Shown: piece by piece, positions 22,010 to 35,300 of the stretch
Layout of the letters: each line of letters starts with the position of its first letter
Position numbering within the stretch: position 1 is the first letter of the stretch
NCBI GenBank assembly: GCA_020284085.1
Contig: JACEVL010000155.1
Span: 278,501 to 342,500, forward strand
Direction of reading: 5' to 3'
Length of the DNA: 64,000 bases
From: Aporrectodea caliginosa
Lineage: Eukaryota > Annelida > Clitellata > Crassiclitellata > Lumbricidae
Program-made: the position numbers and the translations under genes
Notes under the pieces: model-generated
The model's input: only the letters and a program-made list of their open reading frames with translations
What the model was told of the DNA's origin: nothing
Database searches by the model: none

Positions 22010-22075
22010 CCTTAACCCTGACCCTAACCGACACTCACGACGCCTAACCTGACCCTAACCGACCATCACGACACC
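22010..22075 (+). repeat. Two ~32-bp tandem copies
   Basis: TGACCCTAACCGAC plus ACGAC-CC occurs twice. It superficially resembles telomere-like TAACCC sequence but is only a two-copy tandem. Confidence 0.7.
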
Positions 22076-22144
22076 AATTTTTAGGAAGTAACGCATTTTG
22101 AACAAGGATAAATCTTCTGGGAAAGGTTTGTCCTATCAACAATT

Positions 22145-22400
22145 CAGTCACATCCCATAATGCAGCGCGCTAAGTAAGTAAGTAACGAACACGAATTACA
22201 CGTAATGAAGAATATTTTATTAAAATATAACAGTGAAAGTCTACGAAAAGGCTATTTCTAAATATATAACCGGAACGTTACACAGATCTAATGAAAACGC
22301 GCTTTAAAGTGTGATTTTGCGCTTATTTTGGCGCTAAACGTGCGATGGTAACACGGCTTGATGTAATTCGTGTTTGTTACTTACTTACTTAGCGCTTGTC
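22145..22400. mobile_element. MITE with GTAAGTAAGTAAC inverted ends
   Basis: GCGCTAAGTAAGTAAGTAAC near 22167 is mirrored by GTTACTTACTTACTTAGCGC ending at 22395, and the match continues inward through GAATTAC. The left ~100 bases and their left flank (CACATCCCATAATGCA) are also found at 58105-58200. Homology outside the inverted repeat suggests the mobile unit may start further left. Confidence 0.7.
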
Positions 22401-22404
22401 TTAT

Positions 22405-22905
22405 TCATCCAGTCTGCCTAATTTGTGAATGACCTTAAAATGGAAAAGATAAGCTGGCAAAGCTTTGTTGCCTGCACTCAGAGAAGGATTTTAAATAACG
22501 CAGGGAACATTCCATACGAGCATGTCATCAGGGATAAACAAGTGGCAAGAGTTGGAGAAACGATAATTAAATGTAGGGCGGCTAAGGAAGCCAAAGTGAT
22601 TATGTCTGCATGATATTTGTCTTCTTATTTTAGGTAGTTGTGTGAAAATGGAATTTGATCTGATTTCAGCTGTTCCGCAGAACAAACGAAAACTTGGTGA
22701 ATACAGTTTGTCTACATTAATTAGTGATGTTTAAGTTATCCAGTTCAGTTATAAGTATCGTGGATTTTTACATCATGAATTTAAGTTATAATTTGCTGTC
22801 ATTATCTTTGAAGGTTCTGCTTTAGTTTGAGATGCTAATTATTGAAGCTTTTGAATCAACCCAGATATCGACAGTTTAGATACCTGATAGGAAGGACAAT
22901 AGGAC
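22405..22905. other. Unassigned stretch
   Basis: No recognised domain. Several short open frames with poor coding character; none splices convincingly to the first visible ATIC exon. Confidence 0.3.
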
Positions 22906-22907
22906 AT

Positions 22908-23128
22908 AGATTTCCAGATTTCTGTTCCACTAAAAAATGTTGTCCACTTCCTTACCAAACTCTTTTGTAAAAAGCGTACACTGACTGTACAATGTCTGTG
23001 ATCAGATCTTATAGTGAGGGAGAGGACTAGCCACCCGCCTTTTCTAAGGCAAAGAAAATGAAGTCACTAACAATGATTACCTGTGGGTTCTTTTAGCATT
23101 AACGTAGCTTAAGGGACTGCTCTGCTAT
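22908..23128 (+). repeat. SINE body fragment, relative of the copy at 34780-35082
   Basis: CAGATTTCTGTTCCAC, GTGAGGGAGAGGACTAGCCA and GCTTAAGGGACTG occur in the same order as in the copy at 34780-35082. The tRNA-like head is missing. Confidence 0.65.
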
Positions 23129-23368
23129 CTTAGATGTAGGGTTTTAGCCTCCTTTTGAAATGTTTAGATAGATTGGATTAGACTAGTAATCAATTATAGT
23201 TTTGAACCTCTTTTAATCATATATTTTATATTAGGTATGCCATTGAAATGATATAGTTAAGATTGTCACACATGCTTTGATCTTATGTCTTAAAATGTTC
23301 TTGTACCAGTCGATTGTTTTAAAACAGAAAAGGGTATTGTTTGTTATTTCAAATGTTTTATACTCTAG

Positions 23369-26300
23369 CTCTTCTGACAGTTTCGGACAAAACTGGTCTT
23401 GTGCCATTTGCTGTTCGCCTTCAAGCGATTGGTTATGAGCTTCTGGCGTCTGGTGGAACTGCAAATACTCTGCGGGAAGCTGGCATTCCTGTTGTGTGAG
23501 TTACGCTATCTAGTGACAGTGATGTCTTTCGTTGTTTTTCTTTTATTGTACTTCATTCTAATACAGTATGGCAAATTGCTCTAAACTTGCACTTGTAGCC
23601 AGAGCCGTTTTAAGGAGTTTGGGGGCCCTAGGCACAACCTCTAACCTTAAACGTAATCCAATTTCTGCCTCAATCTCTCAGTTTCAGATATATTGCATTA
23701 ATGCATTGCATGTGCATATGTGGCATTTTGTTAAATTTATTGATATAGGTCTAGTACTAAACTGCTAACATAGCGAACACCATGGGCGTCCGCAGGAATA
23801 TTTTTTATGGGGAAAATTGTTTTAAAGGGGCATAGTTTTGAATTGTTGGCACGGGTCTGGCGCGGATCTCAACAGCTGCTAGCACTTCTGGAAGCATTTG
23901 ACATGATATGGAGCCTATTTTTTTAGCGTTCTGGGATCCGTTTTCAGTTATATCTGAACGTTTATTTCAAAAACAAAACTGTTAAATGTTTCAATTTTTA
24001 TATATTTTTAATTTTTTTAGGTTTATCTTGACTAGTTTGGATTAAAAATAAAACTGTCTAAAAATCATAGCCATTCATTGTTAAAAACTAAGATCATAAT
24101 TATTTTTTTTAATATTTGCAAATTCAGGGGCAAATGCCCCTTTGCCCCTTCGGACGCCCATGGCTAACACAGCAGTCTTTGTACTACAAGTGTAAAATAA
24201 AAATTTAGTTTAACATAGTTACATTAAAGTTGTTATTGTTAAAAATGGCAATTCAGTGATAACAAACAATCACAATCTGCATAATAGAAAGGTTAGAAAC
24301 TATCAAAATAACTTAACGTTAATATATTGGACGTGGAAATGAAGTGACAACAACTGCGTACAGTTTTAGATTTTGTTAACTTAAATAAGTTTGCCAAATT
24401 CACTACCGAGTTCCGACATGACGACATCTAGCCTACTATCTGCAGTGAGAAATTTGATTACGCTTTGTTATAATTGAAATTTTAAACAATTTAGAAAATG
24501 ACTAGATTAGGGGAGACCGGGGTTGGTTGCAACAATTTTCATATTTTGATGTGCCATCTATTTAGTTTTGGAACAACCTGAAAATTGTTTAGCCCATATA
24601 TATCCTTTATATCTCAGCACCAGAACAAGCTATAGTGACGATCTCAGTGATCAAGGATGTAACCACAATAGCTAACTGAACAGAGGGCTTCAAAGTGTTG
24701 CAACCGGTGTTGGTTGCAACAGCTCTGGGGGAAGGTTGCAACAGTATTGAAAGTAGTATAATTATACAACGTAGGTTGCATTGCCTAGGGAAAACCGAGG
24801 CCTGCCTACATATAAATTTGTAATAGATTGAAGAACTTCAAAATTAAATCTGATCAAAAGCATCAGTCAAGATATTAAATTTGTTTTGCTGCAATAATCG
24901 TCATGTAAAATGTCGGATATATAAATACTCGATAGGCGTATAGCCTCCATAGCAGGCTAGTCTACTTTAACTACTTCTACCTATTTAGGCTGCATTGCCT
25001 AATGTTCAAGCTTTAATTAAAATTGTAGAGCTTTTTCAACCTTCAAATTGTAACCAAAAAAGGAAAACGGGAGTGTTATTTGCCTACTGATTCGCTTATT
25101 GCCACCCATTATTAACGGACTAAAGTCCAGGGGTGTCAAACCTTTGTTAATGGTGGGCCAGTGGCAAAATTTTCCAGCAAGTGATGGGCCAGGCCGCCAG
25201 GATGTCGAAGGTGCTTGAGAAAAACGTGGCTAAAGTTGCGGGAGGGGCTTGGTGAACCGTTCCCAAGAAAACATTTGCCAAACCAAATCTTAAATGGTGC
25301 ATTTTAAACCATACAAACATTCAATTCAGCTAATAAAACATGTTGCAACCAACCCCGATTAAAATGTTGCAACCAACCCCGAAGCAATGCATAGACATTG
25401 TTATAGAAAATTTTTATCGACAGCGTTGGTTTTAAATAAAATGACTAAATGCATTTTCAAGCCCAATTCCTTGTTCAACTTATGGCACCAAACAACACTA
25501 AATTGCTTCAACACATTAAGCTACATTACGAAAAAACACAAAACCGAAAAATTTACTTTTGATGTCTGAAAATAAATTTTAACTTTTTTCGGTAGTTCAA
25601 ATCAACTACCTGCCAAGAAATTAAGTCACGTTGACCTAAAATATATTCCTTACAAGGTAGGTGATTTGATTTTACGCTGCTGTTATTTAGCGCTTAACTA
25701 GCGATAGTGTTGCAACCAACACCTGTTGCATCCAACCCCGGTCTCCCCTATAGGACTGAGAGAGCTTTCATATTAAAAATTCACATTAACTTACCAAGAC
25801 ATAAACAATTTTTGATAGCGTAATTAGCGTTGTAGAAAGCAGACGAATGAAAGCAAAAATATATAAATAAGCTGTGCGGACATTATTATTGATTTATTTA
25901 AGTCTAACTTCTTTAGCGTTCTGCGCAGATTGCGCTTGATTATTAGGCCTACCAATAATTATATTTAACTAGAAAACGTATGTTTAAAGATGTGTTATTG
26001 ATCTAACTTTGCAGAATTGTTGGAACTTATAATATTGTTTAGTAATATTATCGTATTGTTATTACATGGTCGCGATGTAGTTTTGTTTCTGGGTCGTCGC
26101 GGGGCCCCCTGTTGCGCGGGGCCCTAGGCACGTGCCTCGCGTGCCTAGGCCTTAAAACGGCACTGCTTGTAGCTGGATCTTGAGGTTCAGCTTTTCACTG
26201 CAGTACAGCATTTTGGCTCTTCAATTTCCTGTAGTGAATTATAAAGAATTCCATTTCCATATTTAGTTTTAGTTTTCATCACAAGTTCCCATATTTGCAA

Positions 26301-29300
26301 CTATCACTTTTTCAACCATGTATGTTGTTTATCACTCTTATGACTTAAAACTTTAAACCATGAGTCATGTGTGTGAATGAGATTAAAACACTAGATATGC
26401 TTTGGTATTCTACCATACCTTTTCTTTTTGCAGCTTGGATTCAGATTCTGAACATTTTATCGCTAACTTTAAACCTTCATAAGTCACTATATGAACAATG
26501 CTTGATTCATAATAGGTATTTTTTTGCTAAATGATTTTTCCAAACTTGTGTTTTTTAGGGATGTTTCTGCCTACACTAAGGCACCCGAGCTTCTTGGAGG
26601 ACGAGTGAAAACTCTTCATCCTGCAATACATGCAGGTTAGTAAATTCTGTAATGTTAATACCGGTAATTTAAAATTACAATACAGTTCTTTAATCCCATG
26701 TTAACTATAAAGTTTCTTGGTTACCTGAGTTGCAATAATTCAACAGCTCAGATTTTAAGCATAGGTTTTGGAAAGGACTCCTTATATGTGAACTAGACAG
26801 TCCTTATAAGTGAACTAGACAGTCACAATCACAGTGGAGAGTTGTGTGTTCTGATACCCCAAAATTTTTATTTTTGTGGAAATAGAAATGAAGCAATATT
26901 TGGTGCATATTAAATTATTCATGCTTAGAAATGATTATATAATCACTTTTAAAAAGATGTTGGCATAGCATATTTTCTAACATTTTCACTTCAACATGAG
27001 TATTTTAATTCAATGCATATGTTGAATCAAAGTTACTGATAAAAGTTGTGCCTGAATTCTAGGAATCTTGTCAAGATCTACTGATTCAGACAATGCAGAA
27101 CTTCTTCAACATGGATACAACCCCATTACGTATGTGGGCTGTATATACTGATTGTCAGAATATCCTCTATTGCAAATGTTTTGTTATTTAGTTGTTTGGC
27201 TATGATTTAGCCCTAACAGTGTTATTTAAGTTGAATTTTCTATATGATCTGAAAAATCGTCTTGCCATCAGTAAATGTAATATGGAAAAGGGGCAGCCCT
27301 GCAATAGCGGATTATTTTATCCTTTAGGGCTGTCCTGTTGACGGCATCAGCAGATTAACATTTTTTTAAATGACTGATTGTCAATTAATTGTGCTGTTGT
27401 TGATTCAATAAAACGGCTGATTGAAATATACATTATTAGTTTAGTCAACATTATTAGTTTTAATATATTAGCTGTACAGTGTGAGTGATGCTGTGAAAAC
27501 TCTTTCACCCTACAGGGGAATCACTGTATTAGAACACATGAAATATCTGTAGACTTTTGGAATTCCATATGCTGTGACCTACTTTGCTTTGCTAGAGAAA
27601 CATGGAATATGTTAAGATGATGTGGAAATGCAGCAGCTTGAGACTTCTAGTAGTCTACTGTACTTTCAAGTTATGTCTGAATTTGTTAATGATTGTTCCC
27701 TTTAAACAGCACTGTTATTATATAAATTTCTCTTGTTTAAATAGGAACACTAAAAGATTATTTAGGAACATTCATGAGTGATAGTGTCTTATTATATTGA
27801 TATTGTTCTGTTGCTTATATAAAGGCTGATTGAAAATCCAAGTAAATAATTAAATTCTTTCTTAACATTTGTTGTTTCTTTGTAGACTTGTGGTGAACAA
27901 TTTGTATCCATTTACTAAGACTGTTGCTGTAGAAACAATTACAACAGCAGAAGCTGTGGAACAGGTTGACATAGGTTAGAAAATAAATATTTATCTTTTT
28001 ACAGAACTGTTTCCAAAATTAATTAATTTTCTAAAGGTTTTTTTCTTTTCCATTATTGACATTGATTGTGCTGAAGTACTTATAAATGTGTTTTCTGGGT
28101 TCATATGAGTTCTTCAAAGGAAATGTTTCTATAATAATGAACAGTAGTGGAACAGAAATCTGTAAGTCTATTTCAGTCCTCATAGGCATTCAAATTGTGA
28201 TGTGTGATACCTGATTTTTTAAAGAAAAATGGTACTGATATTTTTAGTGTTGGCAACAAGGCTTACCCACTTTTAATTAATATAAACTGCAGCCTGATCA
28301 TTTGCAAACTAACAGACTTCTTGTGAACATATATGAGTATTTTCGTTACAATAATGGCAGTACTTAAATGTTTGTTCCTGCTTTGTGTTTATTCCTCAAG
28401 TTTGATGATATATGGTTGTAGGTGGTGTTACCTTGCTTCGGGCAGCTGCCAAGAATCATGATCGTGTAACCGTTGTCTGTGACCCTGATGATTATGCAAA
28501 GTTTGTATTGATCTTTTTAATTACTATTTAACTTCCTTAGTGAGGTTTTTTAATGCCAATGAGCTGATTTACTGCTTGTGGTAAAAAAAGGAAAATATTT
28601 CATTTTTAGAGTGATACATTAATTTTTCAACATTTGTGGTGTGGCCAACATGTCTTGTTTTAAAAGTTTTACTGGATCATATTTACCTCTTATTGTCCAA
28701 TGCATTTAGATAGTTCCAGTCCTTTGCACTAACTATTTTGAAATGCAGGCTGAGTTGATTGACTGATTATAAAGTTAATACATAAATAAACACCTGAAGT
28801 AACTTAACCAAGTGCTCATAAATTAATTTGTATGCTTATGTTAGGGTGGCTGAGGAATTGGAATCCTCTGCTGATCAAGATACTACGCTGGAAACAAGAA
28901 AGAAGCTCATGTTAAAGGTTAGCAGCTTTTTCATTTAGTTTGTTTAATTGCCATTACTCCCTTTGCCCTCAGATACTGGATTTTAGTAAGCGACTGATTC
29001 GTAAAGTTTTGATAAAGAATGTTAATTCGTATTTTGGGATATGTGCCATGGTTTAAGTAAAACAACCGTTCTTTCTGTTAAAAGTTGTTAAAGCATTGTA
29101 TGATTTTTAATGTAATAATTTCAGGCATTCCATCACACAGCAGCTTATGATGCTGCAATTTCCAACTACTTTCGACGTCAGTATGGTTCAGGCCAGAGTC
29201 AACTGACCTTGAGGTATGGAACCAATCCTCACCAGAAGCCAGCACAGATCTACACAGCACGACCTGAACTGCCTCTGAAAGGTAAATTAAAGTAGTTGAA

Positions 29301-32300
29301 AAGTTGGTATTGCAGTGTAGTATGAACACGATAATTTGTTACTCTATTGTACTATTACTATGATTGTTAGAAGCACTGCTACAAACTGGGATTCTTAATA
29401 AATATGAAGGATTAGTATTTTGGTAATAGTTTATGTCATGTACATGTTAAAGTTAAGTATTCTTTATGGAATGGTTATTTCAATTAAACCTTCGATTATT
29501 TGTCCTTGAAGTTGATTACCAGAGATGGAATTCCGGACATACCCATTTGTACTGACTAATGATCTCACTGGATTGTAGCAAAGATAAGCAATGAATCAAT
29601 TGGAGATAGGTAATTTTTGTTAATGCTTCTGATTTACGGTAGTTCACTTAAGTAGATCAAATTTTATAGTGTTAGACTTGAAATGAAATGTTACTTTTAG
29701 TTCTGAATGGTTGTCCGGGTTATATCAACTTGTTGGATGCTCTGAATGCCTGGCCTTTGGTCAAAGAGCTGAAGGCATCCCTTGGTCTGCCTGCTGCCGC
29801 ATCTTTCAAGCACGTCAGTCCAGCAGGTGCCGCTGTAGGTGTTCCTCTCTCAGATGACGAGGCGAAACTGTGTATGGTTGACGATCTCAAGAGCGAACTC
29901 ACTCCTTTGGCGACAGCCTATGCAAGGGCTCGAGGTATGAAAAGATATGCTAGGAAATCTTCATGACGTGGTAATAATTGTAGCAAGTATTATTTTTATG
30001 AATAGTAAATACATATTGATTGGTTTTTATAAATCTGCGTAAAGTGATTTTGAAATTAAGAATGAACCAGACTTTCATAGAGGTAAGATTATTGGTATAT
30101 TAAATGAAGTAAGTAACTAAAGCATTATCTGGCAATAAAGTGCTCAAGAACTATTATCAGAATTCTACAAATTATTGAGTGCATTACTAGTTGTACTTAG
30201 TTCTGTAACCTTGTGTTGTTTTGGAATGTAACCAATTTAGGAAGTTACTTTCTGTTTCGTAGGTGCTGACCGAATGTCGTCATTTGGAGACTTCATTGCT
30301 CTGTCTGATAAATGTGATGCCATCACAGCCAGAATTATATCTAGAGAGGTTAGGAGCTGATTCACCATTTTGTCTTATACCATGAACTTCAACAAAATGA
30401 ATTCATTTCAAACAAAAAGTAGGACTAGGATTCAGTTAACACCTTTGCAACTGTCAGAATAAATTTTATTATAGTGTTGAAACCTTAACAGCTTTCAGGG
30501 ACATAAAATTAAAGCACTGTAACATTTATAATGAGCCAGAAACTTTTACAGCAGCACTGTAGTAGTGCTGAAGTCAATAGTCACTACATGCCAAATTTCT
30601 GGTTGAGTCTGGTCAGAAGTCAAAAGGGAAACACAAGAAGATATAGAAACAGAATATTGACCAGATGAGTGTACGAAGAGAGAAAATTATGATTTTGGGT
30701 AGAGGTGAGCTATTAGCCAAGATCTGAAACCAACACACACTGCACAGCAAGCATTTTCCAGAAGAGAGTTCCAGAGAGTGAGACGGTGACAGGAAAAATT
30801 AAATCTGTGGTAAGGGAACATGCATCAAAAGGGTGTTCCTTATTTTGTAAGTGTAAAGTCTTGTCTGTTTTATCTTATTGTTTTACCCCATTATGCAAGG
30901 CACAGAAATGAAATTAATATAAATTTTATTAAAAGTAGTTCAATGGGGCCTTCGTGAGTTTCTTGTAAGTCGCTATATAAATGGCCATTTACATACAATG
31001 GGGTTGAAGCTTGCTGTGAAGTATGCTGCTTTGGCCACTATGTAATGATTAGTAATTAATTAATCAGTTTGACCTTGTGAAAAATGTGAACACTAAATAT
31101 CTTTGAATATAACTTGCAGCTTAATTTAATTATCAGGTGTGATTGTAAAGTTTGTTTTGGGAATAACATTCTGACAGGTTTCTGATGGAATCATTGCTCC
31201 TGGTTATGAAGAAGAAGCTCTGAAGATCCTGAGTAAAAAGAAAGGTGGAGCTTACTGTGTACTGCAGGTTTGTACGTGTAATCACTGGATCTTCTAGTAA
31301 CTATGGTTTTTTAATAATAATACTAATAATTTTTGTTTATTAATTTAAACTGACAAGTATGCAGTAAGATTACATGATATAGTAGTAGTGCTAGCAACAA
31401 GCCTGTCAATACTAAGTCCTCACTCCACTGTAGAGTGAGGATTTTGATAATGAAGATCAAAATTAAGACTGCTTATATGCTACTGGACTGGATGTTGGCA
31501 GAGGAGAGATACAGCGGACTGAAAAGAGAAGTAGAGAACAGAGAAAAATGGCGTCGTTGGACATATGAACCTGCCTGAGGGCAGAGAACGTGAAGAAGAA
31601 GAAGATATGCTAAAAATGCACCATTTAAGATTTAGTTTTGCAAAACATTTCTGGAGACGGGGTCACTGCGCCCCCTCTCAGACCCTATCCCATTTTGCTT
31701 AGGCGCCTTTGGTGCCTCGACCACCACTTTCTGGAAAATATTGCCGCTGGCCCGCCGTTTAAATAAGGTCGACACCTCTGGTATAAGGCATACTTTGTAC
31801 TGTGACTAGTCCCATGTTGTAGTTGTTCTTTGTATGCCATTCGTAAAATTTCACCTCTTCGAAAAATATGTGAGGAAGTATGATTTAGTTGTAGTTGAAT
31901 TATTTATTTAAACCTGTAGATTGATCCAGCCTATGAGCCACCTGAAACTGAGGTCAGGACTGTCTATGGTTTGACCATGGAACAAAAACGGAATAATGCA
32001 GTTATTGACGAAAAACTGTTTTCCAATATCGTCTCCAAAAAGAAAGAGGTTTGCTTGATTTCATGCAATATCAATTGTAAGTGTGTAGTTCGCTTTTGAC
32101 TACTTGTCTAAAATAAAAAAGTGGAAATGCAAGAATACCGTGCATAAAGTTACTTTTGTGAAAATCAGTAAAGAATTACAGATTTGAGCTGAGGTGGATT
32201 GTTAACATTTATGCGGTGAATTTATGAAACGAAGTTATGATCTTTAAATAAGAAAATTCAGTAAGAGTCTTGTCTGACTGTGTTTGAAGCCGATTTAGAT

Positions 32301-35300
32301 TGTATTGTTAAAGTAAATTCCATAGTTTTTCTGTAATGAAACTGTCACTCATTCCAGTGACCTAATTCAACTTAATGCGGTGATAATGTGCGTCTTGTTT
32401 TAGCTTTCAGCAGATGCCATTCGTGACTTGATTGTGGCGACGATTGCAGTAAAGTTTACCCAATCAAATTCTGTCTGCTATGCCAAGAATGGACAGGTTA
32501 TCATATTGCTTATTTATAAACCTATATTGAACATTTTACTCCAGTGTCATTGGCGAGAAGCCTTGAGACACTGCTCCATTGGCAGTGTCTTAACAGTTTT
32601 TACGTAACTAGGTATTGAGGGCCAATGCCTTGTATTTGCACCATACTGTTTTGGTTGTGTAGCTGGGGGCCAAGACACTAGAGGCACCAAAATGTTATTG
32701 CAGTCATTGGTGAGAAGTCTTGAGAAGCTGTTTTTCTTGGCACTGTTCAAGTTCGGTATAAGTTATCCTTGCGAACAACAGTTTAGCTGATTCTGTGTTG
32801 CAAGCAGAAGACATTTTCTTAATGATTATTAAAACATTTTTTATGTGTATGCTTTACTGTTACATTCATACAGAGCCACGCTGCTGAAGAATTCCATTAA
32901 GGTTATTTAAACAAGTGTACCGTATTTTCTGGACTAAGTTGCTCCTTTGTATAGGGTGCAGTGATGCAAAATTCGTGTAACATCAATACGTAGTTTGCAC
33001 TGGCAGGTAGATATGGTGCAACCATACACAGATGGTCAAATGCGTGTATGTACATGTGCTGTCAGCAGCCATAAATATATGGCCATTATTAGCAACTACT
33101 GGTACTTTTAAAAAATATAACCTTTTGTTAAAATTAGATTTTATGCACTTTTGAAATAAATTTTTTAGCATTTGGTTTTTGTGGTTTTACGGTAGTTTTA
33201 GTTATTTGAAATTTAAGATTAAAACCTTAGCTGTTATGATTTTACAATGATCAGTACTTGGTTCTATATGTGATGTAGCTGAAAGGATCCAAGGATAATG
33301 TATTGACTGATAGAGAGGCAGTTAGCTATTAAACACATCAGGAACTTTACATAAGTCGCTGCCCGTGACTCCCCTCTTATGTAAAAACGGCGACTTATAG
33401 TCCAGAAAATACAGTACTCCATTTACCAATTTCTTATATGACATGTGTAGCACTCATTTTATTTTAAATGAAATAAATTTTCTGTTTTGTTTCAGGTGAT
33501 TGGCATTGGTGCAGGGCAGCAGTCCAGAATACATTGTACCAGATTAGCAGGAGAAAAGGCTTCTAACTGGTAATACAGCTTTTAATAATTATATATACTT
33601 TTAGTGTATTCATAGATTTTTCTCTACTTTTAATGTATTCATAGATTTTTCTCTACTTTTAAAGTATTCGTAGATTTTTCTCTACTTTTAATGTATTCAT
33701 AGATTTTTCTCCATAGATTTTTCTCTATCTGTTAAAACCTGTTGATCCAATTTTAAGTAGTTGTTTAAGCTGATTATAAATATATGTAGCTCTTCAATGT
33801 GATTCTCTTAACTTAGCTTAGGCAAATTATTTACTGCTAAATCACTAAGCCAAGGGTTATTTTGCATAATTTTCTTTCTATTGGGGAAAAACTAGCCTTA
33901 TACAATACAATACAACTGTGTTGTGATATTGTCCTTCCAAAGTTCAGAAGTGCATATGACCATATGACAGTACATCGATGGCACTGAGCAATTGTCAGTG
34001 AAGGACTTAACCACCTGAGTGAGGCTTGAACGTTTACTCTGCATTACAGGCCATGTGCTTTAACCAATCGGCCACCTTGTCCCTTCGACTAACAATATGC
34101 TAATGTCATCAAAGATTTACAGTTGCTTCATCAATGCAAGTTAGTGCAGATGAAGTATGTCATTGCTGACTTGTGATTGTAGGTGGCTGAGGCAGCACCC
34201 TCAAGTGCTTCAGATGAAATTCAGAAAAAGTATCAAAAGAGCTGAAATTTCTAATGCTGTGGACAATTATGTTGGAGATACTGTTGGCCAGGTATGCATA
34301 CAATTAGTTTATAGTTGCTTGTGGTTGTGTGGAATCTGGTCAGAAATTTATTCTGCATGGTAAGCTCAATACACAAGATATAAATATATATGCATTCATT
34401 CATTCAGAGCATTTTTTTATATAAACATCTTTAGTGTCTATGTTACACTGTTTCAGATAAATATATATATATAAGTTGATACCTGTAAGTTAGTAAGCAC
34501 TGCTTAAAATATGTCATCAAAGATTTACAGTAATCATTTCTTTTGTAGTGTATCTGATCTAATGTAATCACTTTAACAATGGCACATTATTTAATTTTTT
34601 AACTGAATAAAATTCATGCAGTTGTTATTTATTACGTAGAGTCTTCCATTTTGGTGCAGTTGTTAAAGGCAATTTCATTTGTGATAGGATATGGACAAGA
34701 CAGTGTGGGAAGAAATGTTTGATTCCATTCCAAAACCATTATCTCAGGTATGATTTGATATTATGAAATACAACTGGGGGCCCTGGGGTGCTTGATTGAT
34801 AGTGTATTGGTTTGCGTGCTGGACTGTCAATCGAGAGGGCAGGGGTTCAAATCCCTGCCAAGGCAGAAATTTGGTTCCAGATTTCTGCTCCACGTGCACC
34901 CCCTAGTCAACTCGAACTCGACTATAATGAGTACGCTGACCGTACACTGTCTTGGGCAGATGAGACAGTGAGGGAGAGGACTGGCCACCCGCCTTCATAT
35001 GCCGAGGATGAGAAAATTCAAATAAATTTGTTAGCACTTCATACACTTGGCTGCCTTAGGGCTAGCTTAAGGGACTGTTAAATACTATAACATCTGGAAA
35101 TTAAAGTAATATAAAATTTCAGAGTAAAAAATTTGCTTTGTTGGTCATCTGAATTATTTCTAAGTTATTTCTTTACAAGTGCAAATTGTAGTCACACTAG
35201 GGAGAATTTTTCCAGAGAGAAGGGGCAGATTTTTCTGCAGAGAAGGGCCATCCGCAGCAAAGCTACCATGTTGCAAACTCAAACAACTAGATGCTTTCTA

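Larger units (their letters stand above)
23600..26165. mobile_element. hAT-type element in ATIC intron, 2.57 kb, perfect 8-bp TSD
   Basis: The left end reads CAGAGCCGTTTTAAGG and the right end, inverted, reads CAGTGCCGTTTTAAGG. CTTGTAGC flanks both sides exactly (23592-23599 and 26166-26173). Both ends continue into GGCCCTAGGCAC-type sequence. No transposase frame is present; most of the interior is made of two other nested elements. The left end of another family member begins at 63924. Confidence 0.9.

Noticed and set aside
22010..22075. Telomere-like TAACCC sequence
   Set aside because: Only two ~32-bp copies with other sequence between; not a (TTAGGG)n array.
34790..34865. tRNA gene on the plus strand
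   Set aside because: Same reason: SINE body follows and a headless relative exists at 22908-23128.
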